Assembly (NCBI GenBank): GCA_045837725.1
Contig: JBEWZL010000081.1
Coordinates: 1-64,000 of the forward strand
Direction: 5' to 3'
Length of the DNA stretch: 64,000 bases
Source: Vermamoeba vermiformis
Lineage: Eukaryota > Tubulinea > Echinamoebida
Part shown: in pieces, positions 47,189 to 58,302 of the stretch
Numbering within the stretch: position 1 is the first letter of the stretch
How the letters are laid out: each line of letters opens with the position of its first letter
Made by a program: the position numbers and the translations under genes
The notes under the pieces: generated by a model
The model's database searches: none
Told to the model about the DNA's origin: nothing
The model's input: the letters and a program-made list of their open reading frames with translations, nothing else

Positions 47189-49279
47189 ATGGAGAATAAG
47201 CGCTCGCCATTGTTAGCTGAATTTGAGAAACACACAAAAGGCATCGGATCGAAGCTGCTAACAAAATGGGGTTACAATAAAGGAACTCCGCTTGGCAAAC
47301 GAGGCAAAGGCATAGTTGCACCTATTGAAGTCGAAGAGAAGCACGATAGATATGGCCTGGCCGCACGAGAACGATTCAGCGTAATGCATCCGCAAAGACT
47401 TCGCCAGATTGAACGAGATCAACGCGTGCATCAAGAATTTATTAGCAATAGAACGGGAGAAGAATATTTGCCGCAAAGACAACTCGATGCACGAAGATTT
47501 GATTTAAATCAAGAGCCACTAAGTTTTTCAGATCCGGATGAAGACGAAGATTCAGTCGAGGAAGTTCAAATCAACGAAATTAGGCCTATAGATGTTATGA
47601 ACATCGATGACGAAGACTACAGTGTTCGATTACCGTCTCTAAAGCCTGTCCAGAAGATAGCTTTCATCACTCAAGGGGATTTAAAACTGATCGAAGAATA
47701 CAAAACGAAGATTTTAGCTTTAATCAAATCAGAAGAAGAAGAATTTCATGCAAAAAATGAAATTAAGCATAGTCGAGTGCCAGAGGAGTTTTCTCGTCAA
47801 GATTCACCTTCAAGAAGTACATCTCCTAAGCACGTGGATGTGATCGACTTAGAAATGGATGAGAAGTCTCTTCAAGAAGTAACAATACTAGAAAATGACG
47901 AGGAAGATCGAAGTAAAGAAAATATGAAGTATGATAGACGCGATTTGAAGCGACAAATTGACAAGTTGCTCGATCGAGAGCCCGATCCAGAAGATTCAAC
48001 TTCGGTGTTTTCAATTATAGAACAGTTCACTATGAAGATGCAAAGGCTTATTAAGCAATATAATCTCGATGACTTCGAGTATATAGCTGAAAGTTTTCAA
48101 CGGCTACAAGAGCTGACTGGATCGAGCTACATCCAGATGCGAATGAATTTGTTGGCTTTTATATACTGCTATCCTATCATCAAGCAACGCGTGGTCGAGT
48201 GGGACTTTGGATTAGGCGATTTGCAAAAAGAATACAATGAATTCAAGGCGACTATAGAAGACATCGAATTTCATTTGGCCGATCTGAAAAATTCTATGGA
48301 GAAAGACGTGGATCTCAATAGAAAAAATGAACTGAAGCAAGTATATGAAGGATTCATACGAAGGCGTGAAGAAATCGAAGAAGACTACGAAATTAAGTCG
48401 CAACAAGCCTACCAAGAATTACGCGAGCAGATCTTGAATTATTGCGAAGAATTTTCGGAGTGGAAGAAGTTCTTGAAGACGCAAGTGGACTTTACTACGC
48501 ATCCTATATGGAGCAAGATAGTCTACGGCCTTATTATCAACAAGATCAAAATCTTCGTTAAAGACCTTTGGATGCCGCAACTAGATTCGCCTTCAAACAA
48601 CATCTGCTTGCTAGTCATCGAGCTATTTCAAGAAGTACTGCCATTAGAAGACCTTAATATCAGTATAATAGTCCCAAAGCTCCTACGCGTTGTTGCTAAA
48701 TGGGATCCGCATACTGATCAAACTCCGATCGTTCAATTTTTGGAGTCTTGGTTCGACATCTTGGGCCAAAATCTCTCCGAGAATATTATGGTAGCCCTGT
48801 ATAAGAAGATAAGCCCTATTCTTATGGACGAATGGCAAGTCAACGATCCATCTGCTCGCGTCATTTTGAAAACTTTTCAACGCGCGTGTCCTGCGCTGTT
48901 GATGAGATTTCTTCGAAATTGCATTATTCCTAAATTAGAAGTGGCACTATTTGAGTTCGAGATCACGCCGGAAAACCAAGATCTCGATCTCTTCTGGCAA
49001 GTCATTTCTTGGCGGGATCTGCTTTCACCGACGCAAATGGAAGATCTATTGATAGACTTCTTCTTTCCTAAATGGATTAACGTGCTCCAAATATGGTTAG
49101 AAGACGGATCTATTGAAAACAAAGCCTACGAAGAAATCTCGCACTGGTACTCTGGCTGGAAGAACATATTTGTCGCTACGGAGTTAATTGAACTGCCACA
49201 AGTCCTCGCGCAATTTAACAGCGCATTGCACTTGATGAACATTGCATTAGCAACGCGATTAAATGTAAATAACTTGTAA
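47189..49279 (+). CDS. TFIP11/Ntr1-like G-patch spliceosome disassembly factor
   Basis: Intronless gene of 696 codons with an ATG start. A G-patch sits close to the N-terminus (GIGSKLLTKWGYNKGTPLGK, residues about 18-37), followed by an acidic, disordered Ser/Glu region, a coiled coil (residues about 340-420) and a helical C-terminal half typical of the GCFC/TFIP11 domain (WSKIVYGLIINKIKIFVKDL, LFQEVLPLEDLN, VAKWDPHTDQTPI). TFIP11/Ntr1 proteins use the G-patch to activate the DEAH helicase Prp43/DHX15 and take apart spent intron-lariat spliceosomes. Animal forms are longer and have an N-terminal TIP_N region before the G-patch; that region is absent here. An intact lariat-turnover factor fits the intron-rich genome. 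Nuclear location is expected. Confidence 0.85.
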   Translation: MENKRSPLLAEFEKHTKGIGSKLLTKWGYNKGTPLGKRGKGIVAPIEVEEKHDRYGLAARERFSVMHPQRLRQIERDQRVHQEFISNRTGEEYLPQRQLDARRFDLNQEPLSFSDPDEDEDSVEEVQINEIRPIDVMNIDDEDYSVRLPSLKPVQKIAFITQGDLKLIEEYKTKILALIKSEEEEFHAKNEIKHSRVPEEFSRQDSPSRSTSPKHVDVIDLEMDEKSLQEVTILENDEEDRSKENMKYDRRDLKRQIDKLLDREPDPEDSTSVFSIIEQFTMKMQRLIKQYNLDDFEYIAESFQRLQELTGSSYIQMRMNLLAFIYCYPIIKQRVVEWDFGLGDLQKEYNEFKATIEDIEFHLADLKNSMEKDVDLNRKNELKQVYEGFIRRREEIEEDYEIKSQQAYQELREQILNYCEEFSEWKKFLKTQVDFTTHPIWSKIVYGLIINKIKIFVKDLWMPQLDSPSNNICLLVIELFQEVLPLEDLNISIIVPKLLRVVAKWDPHTDQTPIVQFLESWFDILGQNLSENIMVALYKKISPILMDEWQVNDPSARVILKTFQRACPALLMRFLRNCIIPKLEVALFEFEITPENQDLDLFWQVISWRDLLSPTQMEDLLIDFFFPKWINVLQIWLEDGSIENKAYEEISHWYSGWKNIFVATELIELPQVLAQFNSALHLMNIALATRLNVNNL

Positions 49280-49474
49280 AATAAAATTTCAGATGAATCA
49301 AAGCGGATCTGCCTTACTCATATCGTATGCTGTAAATATCAGGTGTATGAAGAGTCAACTGCACAACCACTGGCTTCTTATTCTATGGTAGCTTTAAATT
49401 TTGTGGATGTAAAAACCTTCTTCTAGAGCTTACTAACTTCAACAATTTATTTGAGTTCAAAGTCAAAAAATCAG

Positions 49475-51048
49475 TTAAAATAACATTGCTATTAAAATAA
49501 CAGACAAGTACGACGCCGTCCAAAACAATGCAGTGGATCCACTCGTCGCTTTCGTTGGAGCAGCAGTCACAGGGGTGCTCATAGGCACAGCTACAGGTAC
49601 CACAGGTCTTGCGCACTTCAATGTGGCATTGCAGCGCTCACTCGCCACGAATTGTCGGTCCAAAGTGTAACTCGCTGTAAAAGTATAATCGGAGAACGAA
49701 ATATCCACGTCAACGTTATTCTTGCACAAATCATCGCTGACGGTGAAATACTGTTCAGTGAAATCAATCTCGCAAGAATCGAATTCTTTCGTCGCACACG
49801 TGACTCCGATCGGTTTGACAATACACGTAGGAACGACCCAAAATTGGCAAGGAATGTTCAACTGTCCATTAAGAGTACATTGTGTCATTACTATGTGATT
49901 ACCAAGCACCATGACACCAGCTCCAAAATAATTGTTTTTCTTGTTATCAATGTCAATGATCGGGATCCAGTTTCTCGTTTCAGTGCTGTTACTATTTAGA
50001 GAATTTCTCCGCTGGACCAATAAGACTTTGCCCAAATTTTGCGTTTGTTCCACGTTTCTTTTTCCTGGCACTAACTCATCGGCTGTTGGTGCACCAAATA
50101 CGAAATTGTCTTGATCCACTGCTGCAAATGCGTACAATCCGAGCAAGGGGCCATCAGCTCCATATACATAACCGATTTGACTCGGCAAAATCCACTCGGT
50201 CGTTATATTCGTAGTCCATTTCTCAGTATTTCTGGTCATGAAGATCAGCTGACCAGGAGCGGATTCACCAGCGTAAGTTGTCGATGAAGCAAGGATAATA
50301 GTGTCGTTGCCGTTGAAATATAGGCTGTACTCAGGATCAAGATATTGCGAGTCCATCACCATTGTCATTTCAAAAACAAAACTGCCGTTGGATGTGCGCG
50401 AGAAAATATTCAAATTGTAATCAGTATCCATGTATATTAGATAATTATCGTCTACTGCGGCATGGTAGATACCATTACCAACTTGAACTCTACTCGGGCC
50501 TATTTTTTGAAACTGATCCCAGGCATCAGATGTAGCATTGTATTTGTAGATCTGGAACGTAAAATCAATAGTGTTGTAAATTACCATAGTGTCGTCTGAA
50601 AGTATTTTCACCCAAGTAATTCCTTCTTTGTTCCAGAAACGGGATTCTGTGGGCTGATCGTTCGAATCTAGTTTGAACAAATAAATGCCAAAGTTATAGA
50701 ACGAGCCAAACCATTTGCCATTAGTAAATAATGTCATATATTGGCCATCTGGACTAACATCGAATCGAGAAACGTTCGTAATAACGCCTTGCGAATCTAT
50801 TTTAAAAATCTGTAAAAATTTCGCATTATTATCGTCTTGTCCCTTCAACATTAAATAATTTCCGTGATAGGTATTGACCAAGGCAAGATTAAAAGTTGAA
50901 TTAAAATCCTCGCTGAGGTTCTGCGGAAGCACAAGCTAAAAAAATAACTGTTAAATCTGGATGGCGGTTAGTTTCATTTGCTTACCACTTGGCTCGATAA
51001 TGCCACTGATATAATAGTTGAAAATACACAAATATAAAGCTTGTTCAT
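49475..51048 (-). CDS. Propeller-like GPI-type surface protein
   Basis: Two exons. Exon 1 (ATG at 51046-51048) encodes a signal peptide (MNKLYICVFSTIISVALSSQ); the large exon 50932-49475 follows. The mature region repeats short beta-strand units with Asp/Gly turns (DVSPDGQYMTLFTNG, VDDNYLIYMDTDYNLNIFSR, FVFGAPTADE), consistent with a beta-propeller of the integrin FG-GAP kind. A cysteine-paired module follows (CTLNGQLNIPC ... CIVKPIGVTC ... CNATLKC). The C-terminus is a Ser/Thr/Ala-rich spacer and a hydrophobic end without a tail, as in GPI signals. Likely a surface adhesin or coat protein (inference). A decayed paralogue lies at 24212-25339. Confidence 0.75.
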
Positions 51049-51313
51049 TTGTGTATTGTCGAGTATTGAATCAAAGTCAAAGACTGAAAAAAAACGGCTC
51101 GTATTTTAGTCACAGCAAGAATGGCTGTTAATCAATCGCAAGATAGTATAATGCTATTATAGTACCTTTTAAATATATCCTAGAGTCTATTTGGCATAAA
51201 TTTGCGTCGCAAGCCAGATTGAGTGCTTTTGTTGTCCAAAGAGCATTGTTAAGTCATCAGTAGGGCTATTAATTGCTTTAATTAATAATTCAACATGAAG
51301 AATTACTAAGCGG

Positions 51314-52794
51314 CTAGTCAGTGCTGGAATTTTGACGTAGTAACGGATCTCGCAGAGGTTGCAGAGCCACGCTCTGTTGGATCCTTCTATTGTAGTTCTC
51401 ATCACGCGTACGAGCATATATAAACCATAGTTGAATAGTTGTGGGCACAAAATCTATTAAAATAGCAAAATTAGCTCAGATCTTGTTTACGCGTAACGAA
51501 TCTAACTTGCCTGGAATGTACATCGCAAAGGCCCAAAAGAACGTATTAGGAAAGTATAAGTCTGTCATAGGTCTAATATAATAATAGGCGTTAGATCGCG
51601 CAAAACTAAAATTCTGTAGTGTCAATGCGTACCTAAACAAAAGCATGATACTTCTCGACAAGAAACTCAACGAGTATACTAAACTAATGATAAGAATCTT
51701 TTCTATTTTTCTTCTTCGAGGCAATCCTACTGCCGTTGTTCGCGCAGCATGGAACTATAATAAAGTATTGTCAGATCGGCTCAGATGTCGACATTTAAAA
51801 TGACTAGTATCAAAGATCGTACCATTAAACTGCCATACACTAAGAATACTAGTGATATTATGAAGTTCATGACTGTTACTGCATTAATTTGCGCTTCATA
51901 TTGCGGATTGCCGAGGCCCTACGAAAAGATCTGATCAGAAATGTAGCAGAAAAAAGCTGAATCTTAACCAAACAATTGTCATACGAATACTATATCTATA
52001 TTAAAGCATTTGTTAGTATAATTCTTACAGTTCTCCCGTCTTGGATCATTCCCATTACAACAATGGCGTGGATGGCATTGCCCGTGCCAATGACGGCAAC
52101 TAAAATTGATAAAATTCGTTCTAATTTCTTCTTAGTAATTTTGCGTCGCATCATTGCTTGATTCATTGAAATAACCCTGAAAATATGGCTTGCATTAGAT
52201 CGGATCAATTTTGTGTACGCAGATTCGGCTTACCATTGTATACCAACAAGCATAAATGCAGTATAGCTTAATGTAAATGCTAGTCTTAATGTTATAAAGC
52301 TAGCGCGCGCTAAATTGAACACCGAAGCAAATTGCCAAGGAACTCGCACTGTAGGAAATTACTGGTTAATCGAAATATAATCACTAATAATATCATAATA
52401 TAAACAGACTATAAGGAATCATTAAAAAGTAGTTGGTACGGTAAATTAGACGGATCGCGCAATATCAGATGGAAAAAATCTTCTAGAAAATTCTATAAAT
52501 GCTCTTACCGAATGCCATAAGTATAGACATAATAATAAATAATAAATGGCACCATTCTCGATGTTTCAAATTCCTCCGCCGTAGTGTTTGTAAATATTCT
52601 GTTTTGACTAAAACAATAATTCCCCAGTTCGCCAATAAAACGTAGATTATAATCGCTATAATAGGGACTACCAATTCTTCTGGTCTGCCTTGAAAACTAG
52701 GTGGAGGTTTGGGCGACAGAAACGTTCCAGTTGCTGGAAAAATCGGATTAGCGTTAGATCTTGATAACTGTCGATCAAACTTACTTTCTGCCAT
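51314..52794 (-). CDS. Seven-helix membrane protein, possibly THH1/TOM1-like
   Basis: About seven exons; ATG at 52792-52794. Hydrophobic segments spread over the exons give about seven helices: VVPIIAIIIYVLLANWGIIV, HLLFIIMSILMAF, FITLRLAFTLSYTAFMLVGI, LSILVAVIGTGNAIHAIVV, VMNFIISLVFLVYGSLM, ILIISLVYSLSFLSRSIM and FFWAFAMYIP-DFVPTTIQLW. A polar tail with ARTRDENYNRRIQQ follows. The last junction uses a GC donor (CCAG|GCAAGT), which restores the frame into the tail; without it the frame ends early. The layout and the RRRNLKHREW segment recall THH1/TOM1-type 7-TM proteins, but the match is by impression only. No ligand can be named. Confidence 0.65.
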
Positions 52795-53382
52795 TATTTA
52801 TGATAAATATATATTACAGATTAAACATGATCATTAGTTGTGCATTAATTGACGAAATAAAATTGAAAAATGTAAACCGAAATGTCAGTGACTCAAAGTC
52901 TCCTACTCACAAACTCATATCATGATCGACAACGGTAATAATATTACAATTATATCCTTCTTGTCGATGAACAATGCCTTTAGAACAGGTACGAAACAGT
53001 ACGCGAGGTTTTCTCTTTACAACTTTACAACTCACTTACCTCGCGTGTAACTAATAGGAAGGGATTTTAAAATTAATTAAAATTGTTTAAAACCCATGTA
53101 TGACCAGTTAAGTATACATTTGTTGACCTTCATGAAGAAAGAATTGGATTCCGTATCCGCACCAGTTGGAACAGGCTTTAATAATTAATATTCTGGTCGA
53201 GCATTATAATTACGGTATACCCTACAGAAGGTTCTTGTTGTGTGTGGTAATCAGTTCGTTTCAGTGAAAAGTTGTGGCCCTGGTGAGTAAAGTTTTGGTT
53301 TCACTGCGGAACTCTTCTTTTTCAAGTTGAACACGCGCGACAACACTCATTCGCAAATATCAACGGTCTTATATTAAACTAA
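52795..53382. other. Divergent promoter region
   Basis: About 590 bases between divergent genes. A good donor (CTG|GTGAGTAA, near 53282) upstream of the next start may mark an intron in its 5' untranslated region. No coding sequence is seen. Confidence 0.35.
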
Positions 53383-55854
53383 ATGAGCTCAGACAACCCC
53401 TTTGAAACACTCGCAGATTTGGAAAGAAAAAGAAAGATGAATGCGCAACAAAAAGGAAAACAAACCGGAGGAGGACAAGCGAAGACCGGAGGCAAAAAGA
53501 AAGCACCGACTGCTAAGAGCGGAGAATTAACTCCACAAGACCGTTATCAAAAAGAGGTATTGCAGTTAATTAATTTTTTTCTTTATTTTCCAAAAATATT
53601 TCTCTAACCGTAGATGCGGTGCAAACCTCCCGATTTCGTTATAATATATTACCATCGAAAGAGTCAATATTTTAGTAATTTTTTTAGCGGCTAAATTTCA
53701 ATTACAAAAAGCTCATCCTTTTTTTCCCTTCAGATACAAAAAATTAAAGACGTATTGCCTCACATCCCAGAAGAAACAGTTATTAAACAATTATCCGAGC
53801 TCAACGGAAACGTAGATCTAGTATTAATGAAATTACTGGAGTTTGGTAAGACATCCATCCCACAAAATAATTTTGAATTTCTTTCAATATTCATAGTAGA
53901 TAATTACTGCTATTAATTACAATTCCAACGTGTCCAAAATATTTAATTCTTATTTTTATTCGTTATAGACGCTGGTGACAGCTCGAAAAACACTTCAAGC
54001 TCTTCATCTAAATCCACCAACGCCGCCAAAAACACTCCGCCCACGACTAAAGCCACAACTACAGCCGCGGCAAATAACAATGTCAATCAAGGCTTTACAC
54101 AGCCTAAATATCACACAAAAAGTGCGCGACAGGCAGATTCGAAACAATCGCCGTCAGAAGCGCCGAAGAAATTCGCAGGTCAGGGCCCTGCAAATAGCCG
54201 CGGCTACTCGCAAGAAGGAGCTAATAATAGAACATACCCGCCCAACACCAACACTTACCCCGCCAAAAGTTCCGCAAAGGGCGGATCTGCCCCGTCACCA
54301 CAACAGACTGGTGGTCGTGGCGGAGGAGCACGTGACAGCAATAATTACGCGACATCGCAGCAGTCACGTGGCGGCAATGCAGTGCTGCCAAAGGGACCAC
54401 AACCACGTGACGTCCCAGCCAAGCCCGCAACTGTTATGAATTACAGTGCGGCTGTAAATAGAAACATGCCTGCCAAGCCACAACCCACGCCACAACAACA
54501 ATTCAGTGCCGCTGAAGCTTTGCTCGCCACACTCGAGGACGATGACTTTGGTGAGGAGGAGTACCAGGACTTTGATCCACGTGACTTTTTGGACGAAGGC
54601 GCGATGGGCGAGGACTACATTCCTGAGGACTACGACCCCGCAGAGGACGACGAGGAAGTGACGCAAGAGCTGAACATTACCGAGTCGAGTGTGCACACCT
54701 TGACGGACTCGAAAGACGTCACGGTGAATTCAGTCACTGTCACCACGGACACCGCGGTCACTGAGCCTCCTTCACTGCTCAACGGCGGTCAACCAATCAC
54801 GCGTCACGTGCAAGAACAGCACACTGTGACTGAAGTGGTCGAAGTCAACAATGACAAGGCCAACAGCGGTAATCCCGCACTCCCTGCTGCTGCTGGTTAT
54901 GAATTCCCAGCTGACAGAGCTAACCCTAACACAGTGCCCGCCGAGGCTTATCAACAAGTAAGTACATTATATGAATATATTGTAATATTACAAAAATTTT
55001 TAGTGCGAGATCCGCATCCGTACCGAGATCTGGACAAAACTTTTTTTACCTTTGCTAATAATCAGATTACATGTCTTTATGGATATAATGCTAATTACTA
55101 TCATTTATAGCTTATTGTATTAAATATCCAAGCTGCACAAAGAATTGCCACTTTGGAAACTTTATTGCAACAAGTTGCCGCGAAGACAGAAAAATTAGAA
55201 GTTCAAAACAATGAAATGCAAACAGTGTGCCAACAACTCGTCAAGACCTGCTTGTACTTGTCAGAACAACAAGCCAAGCTTCAAACAGCCGTTTCAAGCG
55301 GTTTCCCTCAACAACAAGGCGGTCAACAGCCACCGCAAGCCCAGCCCCCGCAACAACCCAGCTCTTTCCCGCCGCAACCGAGCAACCAGTACCCGCAGCA
55401 ATACCAACAACCCACTGCTCAAGCGCAGTCCCAAGCACCCCAAGCCAAGCCGCAACAAGGCATGTTGACTCAAGGCCCGAGCCAAGGCGTCAACCCGGCC
55501 CAACCCGCGCCTCAACAGCCCCAACCCATGCCCGCGATGTACGCGCAGTCCAACATGAACAAACAACAAGCCGGCTTTGCTGGTCAATTGCCGCACGGTT
55601 ACCCATCCATGCACCACCAGTACGGCTCCTCGCCGCAGAACCAATCGCCGTTGATGCAACAGCAGTTCTTCCCGCAAGGCAATCAGCCGGGCTACGGCTA
55701 CCCACCGCAGGGCATGCACCACAACCCTGCGCAGAACCGTGGCTTCCCGCAGTACTCCCCGCAGTTTGGCATGCAAGGTCACATGGGACTCGATCCGGAG
55801 ATCATTGAGGGCATCGTGCGCGATCAGCGCAATGCTGCTGAGCAAATGAAATAA
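53383..55854 (+). CDS. CUE/UBA-like, glutamine-rich protein (UBAP2L/GIP1/Def1-like layout)
   Basis: Four exons. The N-terminus is short, Lys-rich and disordered; then across the first intron a CUE/UBA-like helical domain (YQKE-IQKIKDVLPHIPE, VIKQLSELNGNVDLVLMKLL), which in known families binds ubiquitin. The large third exon is low-complexity: Ser/Asn/Thr, a GGRGGGARDSN patch, then a very acidic stretch (FGEEEYQDFDPRDFLDEG). A short coiled coil (IQAAQRIATLETLLQQV, KTEKLEVQNNEMQ) spans the last intron, whose acceptor is ttatag before CTTATTGTA. The C-terminal 190 residues are Gln/Pro/Met-rich. The combination of CUE/UBA domain, RG patch and Q-rich tail resembles UBAP2L/GIP1 or yeast Def1. A condensate-forming or RNA-granule role is possible but inferred. 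Confidence 0.75.
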
Positions 55855-56402
55855 GATCGTGTCCTGGTCAATGTGGTGCAGATCTGTCGCACCCGAAACC
55901 AGATCTGGCGATAAGTTAATGTAACGAAGGCAAGTAAAAGTAAATAATGTTCAAATAGCTTTCGTTTAGCTCGTGCTAGAATTCAGTGCATAATTGAGAG
56001 TGCTGACGTGCGGGCAGTAATGTTCGAAAAAACGCCGTTTGGGGAGTTCGAGTGAGACTCGGATGTAGCAGAATACGTCAAACAAGGACGTCTACTACCA
56101 TTCCCTGTTGAAATGAAATTATTACTCATTAATGATTTGTTAAATTAATTTGAGAAACGAATAATTGTTGTGAACAGAAAATCATGAGAACGATGTAAAA
56201 ATCTGTTTTTCTATAAATTAATTGAGACGTAGGCATAAGTAAGTATAGTCTTTTTGATTGCGCAGTAATACTACAGAGGCAGAGAAATTCTGCATCCAAC
56301 GCTCTCTTCTACTTGATTCTATTTTCTTTCATTAAATCAAGCTAATTTAGTACTAGTATTAAATTAGAATTATGCTAATAGAATTTATTTAGGTGTCCAG
56401 CT
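55855..56402. other. Intergenic
   Basis: About 550 bases between two plus-strand genes, GC-richer near the first gene and AT-rich towards the second. No frame, RNA gene or repeat of note was seen. Confidence 0.4.
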
Positions 56403-58178
56403 ATGAATTCGCTTCCACCAGAGACGCTGATGATAATTGTGTCATTTTTGGACGACAAAAACAAGCGGATCTTGCGTTCATTATCTTCACAATGGTTCAA
56501 CTTTATTAAATACAACAATTTCACGCTATATTTAACTCGAGAAGCCGATCTACCCCAGATCGCCGACAGATTTTCAAAATATCCGTGGCCGATAGAACTA
56601 GACTTCCGAAAGCCTCATAAACTCCAATACGATCAATTGAAGAATTATTTGACACGAATTACAACCCTCACTGGCCTGAAATTACGAAGTTTTAACGGAA
56701 CACTCAGCAAAGAAGATTCGGTTTCCTTGACAGCGCTAACAAGCCTCAATTCACTCGATGGACAATTAAGAATGGATTTGTTAGGCAATTTTACCAATCT
56801 TACGAGCATCAAGCTATTTGAAAACACATTTTATGCCAAACTTATGGAAAAATTTCAGATCTACACCAAATTGGAGTCCGTCTCATTATTTTTCAATGTG
56901 TATAAACGAGACGATATATTCCAATATTTCAGCAATCCCACAAGATTAACAGCATTGGAATTACGCAATTATGGACTTCAAAATACTGAAAATACAAGTC
57001 GCTTCGTTAATTTGAAAGTCCTTGGCCATCAAACTAGCGAGAAATTGTCGTTGAAATTTCCAGCCTTAGAAGAATTATATTCGAATAGGCCAGAGTTATT
57101 AGCTGGCCTCGAAACATGTTCGAAGTTGACCAGATTAGATTTGGAACAAGAATCTTCTGGTGAAATGGCTGACTTGGTGACCTATTCAACGTGCATAAAA
57201 GCTCTGACTAAGCTCAAAAAACTTCGATTATATCATAAATACATTAGCAACATTGATCAAACGATGAAAGTTTTGACAGTCTTGCCGGATCTGGAAGATT
57301 TCTGTTTTTATCCATCGTACGGAGAACATTTCTTTGATAATGTATTTTCATATATTATTTCGAAGAAATTGACACGATTGGTGTGCTTATTAAACGATGA
57401 CAAACGATCTAGCGGAAAGTCAACGTCAAGCTGCATCCAGCAGATCGGAAAAATTTCAACGCTGAAAGAGTTATCTATGCGAATAGAATATCAGCCCGTG
57501 GGATTTTTTTTTACTAAGGCAATTGACTATGACCCATTAATGAACTTGACGAACTTGATCAAGCTCAAAATTATCATGCGGGCGGAAGACAAAGTACACA
57601 ATTTGCAAAAAATCAGCAAATTAACCAAATTAAGGAAGTTGGAGTTATCCGCACCTAAGTACCTCGAAGCAAATTTAGTGACATTGACTAATTTGGAAAA
57701 ACTGGTGATCTCAACGATCAATCAAAAAACATTTGACACGATCCATACTTTGACGCTTTTGACACATTTGCATGTCACGGTCAATTCCGAGAAAATTAAT
57801 AATTTCAGCACGCTAGATAAGCTCTTGTTGTTACGTAGCTTGAATATTAGACCTATCACTGGCATGGCGGATTGGAAAAATTTGACACTTTTGACAGATC
57901 TGCGTGAACTCTGGATCTCCAAGTTTGACACGAACGACAGCATCCGACGATTGACATCTTTGCAGAATTTGACATATTTGCATTGCGTCCGATCAAAATG
58001 TTCCGCTTCAAGTTTTACAGCGCTGACGTCACTTCAAAAGCTATTTTTAGTCTCAGAAAGTTACAGCACGACAGCAGAGAATCAAATTCTTCAAGCATTG
58101 ACCAATTTACGCGATTGGCGCTTGCAACCAGAAGGCGGCTTTGATTTGTACTTGGGTCCCGAAGATACCTACTACTAA
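56403..58178 (+). CDS. F-box/LRR-type protein
   Basis: Single-exon gene of 591 codons with an ATG start. A clear F-box opens it (LPPETLMIIVSFLDDKNKRI, LRSLSSQWFNFI), followed by about 18 degenerate leucine-rich repeats with a core like LTALTSLNSLDGQL, LTNLIKLKIIM and LTSLQNLTYLHCV. These repeats form a curved surface that in F-box/LRR proteins holds the substrate of an SCF ubiquitin ligase. The 3' half of the gene is dense in TTTGACAC and TTTGACA segments (57727-57940), which coincide with repeated Phe/Leu-Thr codons; they may be a by-product of the LRR code rather than a DNA signal. No membrane segment is seen. The substrate is unknown. Confidence 0.85.
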   Translation: MNSLPPETLMIIVSFLDDKNKRILRSLSSQWFNFIKYNNFTLYLTREADLPQIADRFSKYPWPIELDFRKPHKLQYDQLKNYLTRITTLTGLKLRSFNGTLSKEDSVSLTALTSLNSLDGQLRMDLLGNFTNLTSIKLFENTFYAKLMEKFQIYTKLESVSLFFNVYKRDDIFQYFSNPTRLTALELRNYGLQNTENTSRFVNLKVLGHQTSEKLSLKFPALEELYSNRPELLAGLETCSKLTRLDLEQESSGEMADLVTYSTCIKALTKLKKLRLYHKYISNIDQTMKVLTVLPDLEDFCFYPSYGEHFFDNVFSYIISKKLTRLVCLLNDDKRSSGKSTSSCIQQIGKISTLKELSMRIEYQPVGFFFTKAIDYDPLMNLTNLIKLKIIMRAEDKVHNLQKISKLTKLRKLELSAPKYLEANLVTLTNLEKLVISTINQKTFDTIHTLTLLTHLHVTVNSEKINNFSTLDKLLLLRSLNIRPITGMADWKNLTLLTDLRELWISKFDTNDSIRRLTSLQNLTYLHCVRSKCSASSFTALTSLQKLFLVSESYSTTAENQILQALTNLRDWRLQPEGGFDLYLGPEDTYY

Positions 58179-58302
58179 CTTCTCTTTACTTTGTATTTAA
58201 GTTAGTTGTCGTTTGCTAGTAAAATTCAACTCATTTTCGTAACTTAGACTTTTCTTAGATTGTCATTGGCGGAACAAATTTTTATTCGGTAGAATTCAGA
58301 AT

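Noticed and set aside
55227-55845. Long open frames on both strands over the Q-rich exon (55227-55808 plus, 55294-55845 minus)
   Set aside because: They are shadows of the GC-rich, repetitive Gln/Pro codons of the real frame and have no motifs or own splice context.
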